Positions 5,671-11,674 of a stretch of DNA of 13,485 bases are shown here, piece by piece (position 1 is the stretch's first letter; each line of letters starts with the position of its first letter). Source of the stretch: Candidatus Iainarchaeum sp. (GTDB lineage Archaea > B1Sed10-29); the NCBI GenBank assembly GCA_003553825.1, contig PWFL01000047.1, positions 1 to 13,485 of the forward strand, read 5' to 3'. The notes under the pieces were generated by a model, which had not been told where the DNA came from, did not search any database, and was given only the letters and a program-made list of their open reading frames with translations. The position numbers were made by a program, and so were the translations under genes.

Positions 5671-6111
5671 TTATTTTAGTTTTTCCGTTATTCTTTTTAT
5701 CTCCGGTATTGACATGTCTCCTGGTGTTTTCATCAGGTAGAACCGGTCTTCTTCCCTGTATATCAGGTTGTTCTGTCCGTTGTTTCTTATTGTGAATAGC
5801 TTGGTGTCCGGGAACTGTTCGGTTACGTACTGCGGTAGTTTTTTATCTTGGAGTAGTTTTTTGAAATCTTCTTTTTCATCCGCTTTGATTATTTCTCCTT
5901 TTTTGTTCGCTACTGCCAGTGCGTCGAGGTAGAAATCGGTTTTGATTTGTTCCGTGGTTGTTTCTTCGATTTCCGGTTCTTCTTGTTCCACGCTTTGTTC
6001 CTGTTCGAGTTTTTCCTGGATTAATTCGTGGATTATTTTTACTTTTTCCCTTATCTCTTCTTCTCGTGGTTTTCTGTTTGCTAGTGCGTACATTTTTTCT
6101 TTAAAGCTCAT
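5671..6111 (-). CDS. Small soluble protein with Roadblock/LC7-like C-terminal half
   Basis: I do not firmly recognise this 146-residue protein. Residues 1-42 are charged helix (MSFKEKMYALANRKPREEEI), followed by a Glu-rich linker to about 60. The C-terminal part runs LDALAVANKKGEIIKAD, a helix, LFTIRNNGQNNLIYREEDRFYLMKTPGDMSIPEIKRI. The order 'alpha, beta with KxGxII, alpha, two strands with LIYR and FYLM, alpha' recalls Roadblock/LC7 (MglB-like) domains, which regulate small GTPases or build homodimeric platforms. This rests on pattern alone. The ATG at 6111 is chosen because GGAG lies 9 bases upstream and the ORF can then begin after the previous gene ends at 6167. It sits 55 bases behind the PATAN-like gene and 31 ahead of minD, so it is probably co-transcribed with both. 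Confidence 0.6.
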   Translation of the reverse strand: MSFKEKMYALANRKPREEEIREKVKIIHELIQEKLEQEQSVEQEEPEIEETTTEQIKTDFYLDALAVANKKGEIIKADEKEDFKKLLQDKKLPQYVTEQFPDTKLFTIRNNGQNNLIYREEDRFYLMKTPGDMSIPEIKRITEKLK

Positions 6112-6166
6112 GTTCTCCGTCTCCTTTTTTGTTTCTTGTTTTCTTATGTTTTTATGTTTTGTGTTG

Positions 6167-6739
6167 TTATTCCTCTTTTTCTTTTTCAAGGAATTTTTCA
6201 AGTGTTCTGTGTTCCTGTCTTGCTTTCTGTACTAGTTGTCCTCCTGTGTCTTTGGAGGTCTCTAGTTGTGTTAGTCCGTATTTTTTCAGTAGTTCTGACT
6301 GTGTTAGTTCTTTTGTTTCTTTTTTCATTAGTTGTTCTTCGTATTCTTTGTTGAAGGTTGTTGGTACTTCTAGTTCTTCTTTTCCTATGGGTTCTTGTAG
6401 CATGTTTTCTTCGTTCATGGTCTTGGCGAGTTGTAGTTGATGTGATGATAGTTTATATGTGTCCATTATTCCGTTTTTTGAGTTTAAAGCGTTTAGTGCT
6501 CTTTCAAGACCTTCTTCCGCTATGTATGTTTTGTTGTATTTGAAGTATATGTATTCGGCTCCTATTATGTATCCGTCCTTGTATACTATTACTCCTTCTT
6601 CCAGTCCTGTTTCTCCGTGTATGGTGATTGTGTTGTATCCTGTGAAGTCGTTCTCGATCAGTGTTTGGATTGTGGGTTTAGGGCTTATTTTTTGGACTTT
6701 TCTTCCTCTTTCAACGGGTTCTCCTGTTGGAACTTTCAT
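6167..6739 (-). CDS. DUF2226/PATAN-like protein
   Basis: This 190-residue soluble protein starts MKVPTGEPVERG. Residues about 25-105 form a module with FTGYNTITIHGETGLEEGVIVYKDG and YIIGAEYIYF, then helices EEGLERALNAL and a GIMDTYKLS strand. That pattern (T-G-Y, EG-x-VxxKDGxIxGA) is typical of archaeal DUF2226 and of DUF4388/PATAN domains, which occur with Ras-like GTPases, response regulators and Roadblock proteins. The C-terminal third is acidic helix with SELLKKYGL and a Lys/Glu tail. It is the first gene after a good BRE/TATA promoter (6811-6826) and heads the set with the Roadblock-like protein, MinD and Lsm. The ATG at 6739 follows AAGGATCC. Exact family assignment is uncertain and its ligand is unknown. 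Confidence 0.62.
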   Translation of the reverse strand: MKVPTGEPVERGRKVQKISPKPTIQTLIENDFTGYNTITIHGETGLEEGVIVYKDGYIIGAEYIYFKYNKTYIAEEGLERALNALNSKNGIMDTYKLSSHQLQLAKTMNEENMLQEPIGKEELEVPTTFNKEYEEQLMKKETKELTQSELLKKYGLTQLETSKDTGGQLVQKARQEHRTLEKFLEKEKEE

Positions 6740-6810
6740 TTTGGATCCTTTTTATTTTTTTGATTTTTCAGAATTTTTCTCCAATTTATTGTAATTAGGA
6801 AGTATTTGTT

Positions 6811-6826
6811 TTATTTAAAAGCTTTC
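6811..6826 (-). promoter_or_regulatory. BRE/TATA promoter of the MinD operon
   Basis: On the minus strand GAAAGC is followed directly by TTTTAAATAA, a good archaeal BRE plus TATA box. Transcription would begin near 6790, leaving about 50 bases of A-rich leader before the PATAN-like gene at 6739. The same GAAAGC plus TATA arrangement precedes L10e. Confidence 0.6.
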
Positions 6827-6855
6827 TAGTTGTAGGCGTGGTTATTTTAATGAGT

Positions 6856-7308
6856 TTAGATTATTATTGTTTGGTCAGCGGTGTTTTGAAGTGCGGCTGC
6901 CATTGACTGTGCTCCTATTACTATTGTATCTTTTCCTTCTTCCTTTGCTTTTAGAAGTACTCTTTGGAAGTCGGAGTCCCTTGTCATTACCGATACTTTG
7001 TCTATATTATCGTTGTACCCTGCTTCCATGACGTCTGCTGCCATTGGCGCGTCTACATCAGCGGTTGTTATCATTATTGGCTCGAAGCCTTGGTTTGTTA
7101 CTGCTTCTATTAGTTTTTCAGGTGCGTATTGATCCAGGTAAACTTTCCCTATTTTTAGTTTTCCCAGTTTTTCTAGTTCTATTTGTATTTCGGATAGATC
7201 GTAGTCGAATTCTTTCCTAAGCATGTTAGGACCGTCTATGAATAGAGCTATGTTGGGAACATCTTTATCGTGTTTTTTCTTTAGTTTCTGTTTTACCTTT
7301 TCAAGCAC
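6856..7308 (-). CDS. NYN-domain (LabA/DUF88, PIN-like) protein
   Basis: This 150-residue protein matches the archaeal LabA/DUF88 (NYN) family, a PIN-like metal-dependent nuclease fold. Motifs in order are IALFIDGPNML, with the first acidic residue and Asn, then KVYLDQYAPEKL, TTADVDAPMAADVMEAGY, VSVMTRDSDFQRVL with the acidic DSD, and TIVIGAQS. All expected acidic positions are present, so it is probably catalytically competent, perhaps as a ribonuclease; the substrate is unknown. The start is placed at GTG 7308, since GGTGA (7314-7318 on the minus strand) lies 5 bases upstream and the GTG at 7317 lies inside that element. A basic helix (KVKQKLKKKHDK) precedes the domain. The gap to the next gene (116 bases with its own promoter) suggests a separate unit. 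Confidence 0.85.
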   Translation of the reverse strand: MLEKVKQKLKKKHDKDVPNIALFIDGPNMLRKEFDYDLSEIQIELEKLGKLKIGKVYLDQYAPEKLIEAVTNQGFEPIMITTADVDAPMAADVMEAGYNDNIDKVSVMTRDSDFQRVLLKAKEEGKDTIVIGAQSMAAALQNTADQTIII

Positions 7309-7332
7309 TTGAGTCACCTTTGGGTTATTTAA

Positions 7333-7373
7333 TAATTAGCCTTGTACTGGGTTTATGTTCATGGAGCTAATTA
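7333..7373. repeat. 8-bp inverted repeat in the divergent promoter region
   Basis: TAATTAGC (7333-7340) and GCTAATTA (7366-7373) are perfect inverted copies separated by 25 bases. They lie in the 182-base gap between the NYN gene (-) and the UPF0104 gene (+). The left arm is close to a TTATTTAATA element that could be the NYN TATA box, so a shared operator is possible. A/T-rich repeats of this size can arise by chance. Confidence 0.35.
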
Positions 7374-7490
7374 AATGTATTGATGAGTTCTTTTAATACA
7401 GGTAGAATGTCCAGAGCATAAATACATTAACATATAATAAATTGGAAATAATTAAAACCCTGTATTCGAGAGGAGCGGATTAATCTGAAA

Positions 7491-8567
7491 TTGAAAAAAG
7501 TACTGTTCACCACGATTGCACTAGGACTCGGTGTATTATTCTTCATCTACTTATTCATGGATAGAGGAGAACTAATCCAGGTTCTAAGAACAGTTGAACC
7601 TAGATTTCTCGCTATTGCCTTGATCTTCCAGGTTGTAGCTGTTATAGGTGTTATGTACAGATGGAAATTCGTACTGGATGATGCTCACATAGATATATCC
7701 GGATGGAAACTACTTCAAATAACTTTAGCCGGTATAAGCATAGCAAACCTAACCCCGTCAGCAAGAACAGGTGGAGAAGCAGCTAAAAGTTATTTTTTGA
7801 ATAAAGAAACTGGTTGCAAGACAAAGGAATCTCTGGCAACTGTGATAGCTGAAAGGATATTTGATCTAGGTTTCTTCGTACTGATGGGTCTGCTTGGAAT
7901 ACTCATAGCTCTATTCGTATTCGAACTACCTCTGTGGATACTGATCATAATGATCTTCCTGGTGATCTTCACGAGCTTCATGGTCCTACTGATATACTAC
8001 ACCATTACCTCGGAGACACTTGGACTGAAGATAGTGATGTGGCTGATCAACAAGTTCCAAAGAATAATAAAAAGATTCAAAGCGCTCGAAGACGTGGAGG
8101 AAAAACTCGAAAAGGACTTCAAAGAACACAGCGAGAATTTAAGAGTATACATAAAGAAACCTAAACTATGGGCAAAGTCAATGAGTGCCTCAGGATTAAT
8201 GTGGGTAGCTGATATAGGGAGAGTGTACTTCGTGTTCCTCGCAATAGGAATAGAAGTAAATCCAGCACTATTAATATCACTGATATTCGTTTCAAGAGCT
8301 GCAGGGATGATTCCAATACTCCCAGGAGGTCTAGGAATAATAGAAGGAACAAGGATGGTGATGATATCATCTGCAGGAATAGCAAAGGAAGGAGCGGGAG
8401 TACACACAGTGATAGATAGATTCTTCCAGTTCTGGGTACTCACAGCATTAGGACTGATAAGTGCTTACTACCTAGGAATAAAGAGCTACAAGGAAAGCGA
8501 TGTAAAGAAACAACTTGAAGATGAAGAAGAAGAACAAGGAAACAAAGATAAAAACCAAGAGAAATAA
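7491..8567 (+). CDS. UPF0104/AglD-type integral membrane protein (LPG synthase TM-like)
   Basis: The 358-residue polytopic protein belongs to the lysylphosphatidylglycerol synthase TM-region/UPF0104 family (flippase-like, TIGR00374-type). It shows about seven to eight hydrophobic segments. The family motifs are ISIANLTPSARTGGEAAKSYFL (about residues 83-104) and AAGMIPILPGGLGIIEGT (about 270-287). A charged cytoplasmic loop (EDVEEKLEKDFKEHSENL) lies in the middle, and the tail is rich in Glu and Lys. Archaeal relatives such as AglD take part in lipid-linked sugar steps of N-glycosylation; others may move lipids. Which applies here is unknown. TTG 7491 is used as the start, but AGGAG at 7471-7475 is better spaced for CTG at 7485 (MKLKKV). 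It lies 69 bases before the aIF5A gene. Confidence 0.82.
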   Translation: MKKVLFTTIALGLGVLFFIYLFMDRGELIQVLRTVEPRFLAIALIFQVVAVIGVMYRWKFVLDDAHIDISGWKLLQITLAGISIANLTPSARTGGEAAKSYFLNKETGCKTKESLATVIAERIFDLGFFVLMGLLGILIALFVFELPLWILIIMIFLVIFTSFMVLLIYYTITSETLGLKIVMWLINKFQRIIKRFKALEDVEEKLEKDFKEHSENLRVYIKKPKLWAKSMSASGLMWVADIGRVYFVFLAIGIEVNPALLISLIFVSRAAGMIPILPGGLGIIEGTRMVMISSAGIAKEGAGVHTVIDRFFQFWVLTALGLISAYYLGIKSYKESDVKKQLEDEEEEQGNKDKNQEK

Positions 8568-8570
8568 AAA

Positions 8571-8579
8571 CATAAATAC
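8571..8579 (+). promoter_or_regulatory. Putative TATA box for aIF5A
   Basis: CATAAATAC lies just after the stop codon of the UPF0104 gene. It predicts transcription from about 8601, giving a leader of about 36 bases that includes the GGAGGT Shine-Dalgarno element at 8623-8628. Confidence 0.45.
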
Positions 8580-8636
8580 GAAAAGGAAAACACCAAAACA
8601 AAGTAATAAAACCAAAAACGAATAGGAGGTAAAACC

Positions 8637-9044
8637 ATGGCAGGATACGAACTAGGCCAAGTAGGAGATCTAAAAGAAGGAGACGTAGTACTGATAGACG
8701 AACAACCATGCAAGATCAGATCAATATCAAAGAGCAAATCCGGAAAACACGGAAGCGCTAAAGCCAGAGTAAAAGGAAAATCAATAATAAATGGATCAAA
8801 ACACAGCTTTGTGAACCCAGTAGATGAAAGAATAAAAATACCAAGAGTTGAAAGAGACGAAGCACAAGTAGTAGCGGACATGGGAAACAGAGTACAGCTA
8901 ATGGACATGGAAACATACGAAAACTTCGAAATAGACAAGCCGGATGAAGAAGAACTATCGGGAAAAATAGAACAAGGCCAGATAGTGATAGTTAAGAAAG
9001 TAATGGACCACAAAGAGATAGAAAGAATAAAAGAAGAAGGTTAG
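8637..9044 (+). CDS. Translation factor aIF5A
   Basis: The 135-residue protein is archaeal IF5A, which relieves ribosome stalling, for example at polyproline. The N-terminal SH3-like domain carries SKSGKHGSAKARV, where Lys37 is the residue converted to (deoxy)hypusine. It is followed by KSIINGSKHSFVNPVDERI. The C-terminal OB domain begins near residue 75 (VQLMDMETYENFEI). The hypusine loop reads SKSGKHGSAK rather than the common TSKTGKHGHAK, a minor variation with the key lysine kept. A strong GGAGGT lies 6 bases before the ATG. The neighbour downstream is proS, and IF5A acts on proline-rich stalls, a suggestive but not required pairing. No deoxyhypusine synthase gene is in the window. Confidence 0.95.
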   Translation: MAGYELGQVGDLKEGDVVLIDEQPCKIRSISKSKSGKHGSAKARVKGKSIINGSKHSFVNPVDERIKIPRVERDEAQVVADMGNRVQLMDMETYENFEIDKPDEEELSGKIEQGQIVIVKKVMDHKEIERIKEEG

Positions 9045-9059
9045 AAGTAAAAAAAGCTT

Positions 9060-9099
9060 GAAAGATTCTCCAATAATGGAGAACTTTCTGAAGAAAGTT
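9060..9099 (+). repeat. Two mutually exclusive hairpins after aIF5A
   Basis: GAAAG-A-TTCTCCA (9060-9072), loop ATAA, and TGGAGAA-CTTTC (9077-9088) form a 12-bp stem with one bulged A. The right arm's AACTTTC (9082-9088) can instead pair with GAAAGTT (9093-9099) across a TGAA loop. The two structures compete for the same bases. They start 16 bases after the aIF5A stop and may be its 3' end or a control element ahead of proS. Confidence 0.6.
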
Positions 9100-9151
9100 A
9101 TCGTAAGGAAGAAAGATCCAAAGAACAATTGAATGAACCATAAAGCGTAAA

Positions 9152-9173
9152 CGATTGAACCATATATCAATCG
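9152..9173. promoter_or_regulatory. Inverted repeat over the probable proS TATA box
   Basis: CGATTGA and TCAATCG are perfect 7-bp inverted copies flanking ACCATATA. The CATATATC core is the best TATA candidate for proS, with a predicted start near 9191 and a leader of about 34 bases. TGAACCATA also occurs twice, at 9134-9142 and 9156-9164, 22 bases apart. The arrangement would suit a repressor site, but no regulator is known. Confidence 0.4.
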
Positions 9174-9224
9174 ATTAATACATTCATACCAACCTGATGG
9201 TAAATCAGAAACAAAGTGAAAAAC

Positions 9225-10673
9225 ATGGCTGAATTCAACATAGACAAAGAAGAAAACTTCTCGGAATGGTTCGACGAAATACTCAAAAAAGCGGAATTAG
9301 TTGACAAAAGATACCCTGTTAAGGGATTCGTAGCACACAGACCAAACGCCGAATACATAGAAGATAAAATACAGGAGATGCTCGAACACAAGCTCAAAGA
9401 AACCGGCCACAGAAAAGCAAGATTCCCGAACGCAATACCCGAGTCAATTCTTCAAAAAGAAGCGGACCACATAGAAGGATTCGAACCAGAAGTATTCTGG
9501 ATAACAAAAGGAGGAAAAAAAGACCTCCCGGAAAGACTGGGCCTAACACCAACCAGCGAAACAGTCATGTACACCATGTACAGCAAATGGATAACGAGCT
9601 ACAGGGACCTACCATACAAAATATATCAAAGATGCCCTGTGTGGAGACACGAAACCAAACACACCAGGCCGCTACTAAGAGATAGAGAGTTCGAATGGAT
9701 AGAGTCACACGACGCATTCAAAACCAGAGAAGAAGCAGAAGAACAAGTAGAAGAAGACATAGAAATAGCTCAACAAGTAATCACCGAGAAACTGGGAGTT
9801 CCATTCCACTACTTCAAAAGACCGGAATGGGATAAATTCTCAGGAGCAGTTCACACATTCGGAGCGGATGCATTCATGCCCGATGGAAGATTCCTACAGA
9901 TACCGAGCACACACCTACTTGGAAAGAACTTCTCAAAAGCATTCAACGTAACCTACGAAGACAGAGATGGTGAAGAAAAACAAGTATGGCAAACCTGCTT
10001 TGGACCAGCCGTAGGGAGAATATTCGCAGCATACATAGCAACACACGGGGACGAAAAAGGACTCAGACTAACATGGGAAACAGCACCAACCCAAGCAGTG
10101 ATAGTTCCAATACTCCACGGAGAAAACAAAGAGATAGAACAAACAGCAAAAGAAGTGAAAAAAACACTCGAAGACAAAAACATCAGAGTAGAACTGGACG
10201 ACTCCGAAGCAACACCAGGAGAAAAATTCAACCACTGGGAAATGATGGGCGCACCAATCAGAATAGAGATAGGAGAAAACGAAGTAGAAGAGGAAAAACT
10301 AACAATCAAAAGAAGAGACACCGGAGAAAGAGAAGAAATAGATAAAAAAGAACTCGAACAGTACATAGAAGAAATACCGGAAAAAATAAGAAAAGAACTG
10401 AGAAAACAAGCCCAGGAAAAATTCAAAGGAAACATAGAAAACGCGGAAACAGTAAAAGAAGTCAAAGAAATAGTTGAACAAGGTAAAATAGCCAGAGCAA
10501 ACTGGTGCAGTATAGATAAAGACGGGAAGAAATGCGCGGACATACTAACATCGGAAACAGCAGGAGCAAAAGTAAGAGGAACAATACATCACAAGGAAGA
10601 AGAAGCCAAAGGAAAATGCATAGTATGTGGAGAAGAAGCAAAAGAAGTTGTTTACATTGGAAAAGAATACTGA
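9225..10673 (+). CDS. proS: Prolyl-tRNA synthetase, archaeal type
   Basis: The 482-residue class II synthetase charges tRNA-Pro. The N-terminus has NFSEWFDEILKKAEL and DKRYPVKGF. The catalytic core has LTPTSETVMYTMYSKWI, motif 2 YQRCPVWRHETKHTRPLLRDREFEW, and motif 3 TCFGPAVGRIFAAYIATHGDEKGLRL. The anticodon-binding domain follows from about residue 285 (APTQAVIVPI). A C-terminal domain has zinc-type cysteines (NWCSIDKDGKKCAD, CIVCGEE) and ends in Tyr, as in archaeal/eukaryotic-type ProRS; the bacterial editing insert is absent. The ATG at 9225 is chosen because GTGA (9216-9219) lies 5 bases upstream; GTG 9216 is part of it. A small CTGAT/ATCAG hairpin (9194-9208) lies in the leader. It runs convergent to the next gene with only 22 bases between. 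Confidence 0.96.
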   Translation: MAEFNIDKEENFSEWFDEILKKAELVDKRYPVKGFVAHRPNAEYIEDKIQEMLEHKLKETGHRKARFPNAIPESILQKEADHIEGFEPEVFWITKGGKKDLPERLGLTPTSETVMYTMYSKWITSYRDLPYKIYQRCPVWRHETKHTRPLLRDREFEWIESHDAFKTREEAEEQVEEDIEIAQQVITEKLGVPFHYFKRPEWDKFSGAVHTFGADAFMPDGRFLQIPSTHLLGKNFSKAFNVTYEDRDGEEKQVWQTCFGPAVGRIFAAYIATHGDEKGLRLTWETAPTQAVIVPILHGENKEIEQTAKEVKKTLEDKNIRVELDDSEATPGEKFNHWEMMGAPIRIEIGENEVEEEKLTIKRRDTGEREEIDKKELEQYIEEIPEKIRKELRKQAQEKFKGNIENAETVKEVKEIVEQGKIARANWCSIDKDGKKCADILTSETAGAKVRGTIHHKEEEAKGKCIVCGEEAKEVVYIGKEY

Positions 10674-10685
10674 AAGAGATTTCAG
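10670..10685. terminator. Hairpin at the convergent proS junction
   Basis: CTGAAA-gaga-TTTCAG is a 6-bp hairpin overlapping the proS stop codon, 10 bases from the stop of the opposing membrane-protein gene. It could mark the 3' ends of both transcripts, but it is short and has no flanking long T run. Confidence 0.3.
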
Positions 10686-10695
10686 AACTTTAAAA

Positions 10696-11451
10696 CTAAC
10701 TTAACTTACCCCAAGTATCATTATTCTCTTTATCTTCTTCTTTACTTTCCTCTTGGCCATTACCATTATCTACAACATCTTCTTCAAAGATTCTTCCGAA
10801 CTTCTTCTTCTTAGAATAAGTGCTCTTAACCAACATAATAATTCTTAGAACAAACTCAAGCAGAACCAATAGGACAAAGTAACTCAGCATGAATACTAGG
10901 AAATCAGGATCTCCAAAAGCCGATCCAATAGCCTCGAACCTATTCACCAGCTCACTGAAAGACATGTAGGTCTCCCGGATCAAGAAATTACCAACAAGAA
11001 CCAAAGGCAATAACTTGGAAAGATCTTCAGCTATCTTCCTCCTATAATAAGCACATATCCTCACAGCACCCACTATAGACACAGATAAAATGAATATAGT
11101 CCTAAGACGAGCAAATGAACCAACTACAGGAGCCTCAGAAGCCACTACCAAGATAACAAAAAACACGGAGGCCCAGAAGAACACGATCAACGGAAACAAA
11201 AACAAGTACTCCAATGCAGTCACAACTCTAACCACATTAGGATGAATCTTATCCTTGAAACTTTTTAATCTCAAATGATAATCTCCCTCAGACTTGAAGA
11301 TATCTCTAGTTGATATGAATTCGTAGAACTCGAGAATGAAAATGGCTGAAAAAGCAAGGCTGAACAAGCTGATCATGAAGATATCTAAAAGAGACACTAC
11401 CTCGCTCAAATCTACTCCCATTACCACGGTCAGCGGAATCAATTCAATCAT
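10696..11451 (-). CDS. Unrecognised multi-pass membrane protein
   Basis: I do not recognise a family for this 251-residue protein. It shows about five hydrophobic segments near residues 18-46, 78-105, 115-133, 145-160 and 185-212. Between the first two lies a soluble loop (STRDIFKSEGDYHLRLKSFKDKIHPN). The C-terminus is a basic stretch (KSTYSKKKKF) followed by an acidic, Asn/Glu-rich tail. The last loop and helix (SFSELVNRFEAIGSAFGDPDFLVFMLSYF) might suggest a channel-like re-entrant region, but that is only an impression. The ATG at 11451 is preceded by a TATA box (11474-11481) at the distance expected for a leaderless mRNA, and no Shine-Dalgarno element is seen. TTG 11454 and the ATG at codon 11 are alternatives. 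No operon partner is visible. Confidence 0.65.
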   Translation of the reverse strand: MIELIPLTVVMGVDLSEVVSLLDIFMISLFSLAFSAIFILEFYEFISTRDIFKSEGDYHLRLKSFKDKIHPNVVRVVTALEYLFLFPLIVFFWASVFFVILVVASEAPVVGSFARLRTIFILSVSIVGAVRICAYYRRKIAEDLSKLLPLVLVGNFLIRETYMSFSELVNRFEAIGSAFGDPDFLVFMLSYFVLLVLLEFVLRIIMLVKSTYSKKKKFGRIFEEDVVDNGNGQEESKEEDKENNDTWGKLS

Positions 11452-11473
11452 CAAGATACAAAAGGAAAAACAA

Positions 11474-11481
11474 CTATTTAA
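11474..11481 (-). promoter_or_regulatory. TATA box of the unrecognised membrane-protein gene
   Basis: TTAAATAG on the minus strand is followed by 22 bases and then the ATG at 11451. Transcription would start at or within a few bases of that ATG, so the message is probably leaderless, which agrees with the missing Shine-Dalgarno element. Confidence 0.5.
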
Positions 11482-11525
11482 GGCTCATACCAAAAAATAA
11501 ATCCAAGAAAAAAGCAAAACCCATC

Positions 11526-11533
11526 TTTAAAAA
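11526..11533 (+). promoter_or_regulatory. Putative TATA box for valS
   Basis: TTTAAAAA lies about 145 bases before the valS ATG. It predicts transcription from about 11556 and a leader near 120 bases long, unusually long for this window, which would include the hairpin at 11611-11641. The call is by motif only. Confidence 0.4.
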
Positions 11534-11610
11534 GAAGAATGCACTTAAACAAAACGATGAAAATGCCGTCGATAACAACCAAGACAAAGATCATCATACC
11601 TATTTCTTAA

Positions 11611-11641
11611 CCTCACTTACCCAGAAACAGGTAAGTGAAGG
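11611..11641 (+). promoter_or_regulatory. Hairpin in the valS leader
   Basis: CCT-CACTTACC (11611-11621), loop CAGAAACA, and GGTAAGTG-A-AGG (11630-11641) form an 11-bp stem with one bulged A. It ends 33 bases before the valS ATG and about 20 before the AGGT ribosome-binding element. It is the strongest structure in the 223-base gap, and a regulatory role is possible. The rest of the gap holds only A-rich sequence. Confidence 0.5.
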
Positions 11642-11674
11642 CTGAAACTTACAACAACAATCAGAGGTATACAA

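Noticed and set aside
8486..9013. 175-residue minus-strand ORF over aIF5A, and the similar long antisense ORF at 9953-10543 over proS
   Set aside because: Both are antisense frames of strongly supported genes, with serine- and phenylalanine-rich composition typical of shadows of AGA/GAA-rich coding strands.
9076..9132. Possible 18-residue leader peptide (MENFLKKVIVRKKD...) before proS
   Set aside because: It has no Shine-Dalgarno element and only one proline, so it does not look like a proline-sensing leader. Its start lies in a hairpin loop. It is probably chance.
11478..11597. Small hydrophobic ORF on the minus strand (39 residues, starting MMIFVLVVIDG)
   Set aside because: It lies between the valS leader and the membrane-protein promoter and has a nearby GGT, but its hydrophobicity is what any T-rich strand gives by chance. 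It overlaps the TATA box of the next gene, and no promoter or family is visible.
11553..11646. Box C/D guide RNA in the valS leader
   Set aside because: An imperfect C-like box (ACGATGA) and a CTGA are present, but they are about 90 bases apart with no C'/D' boxes between. A better C box on the minus strand lacks a D box.
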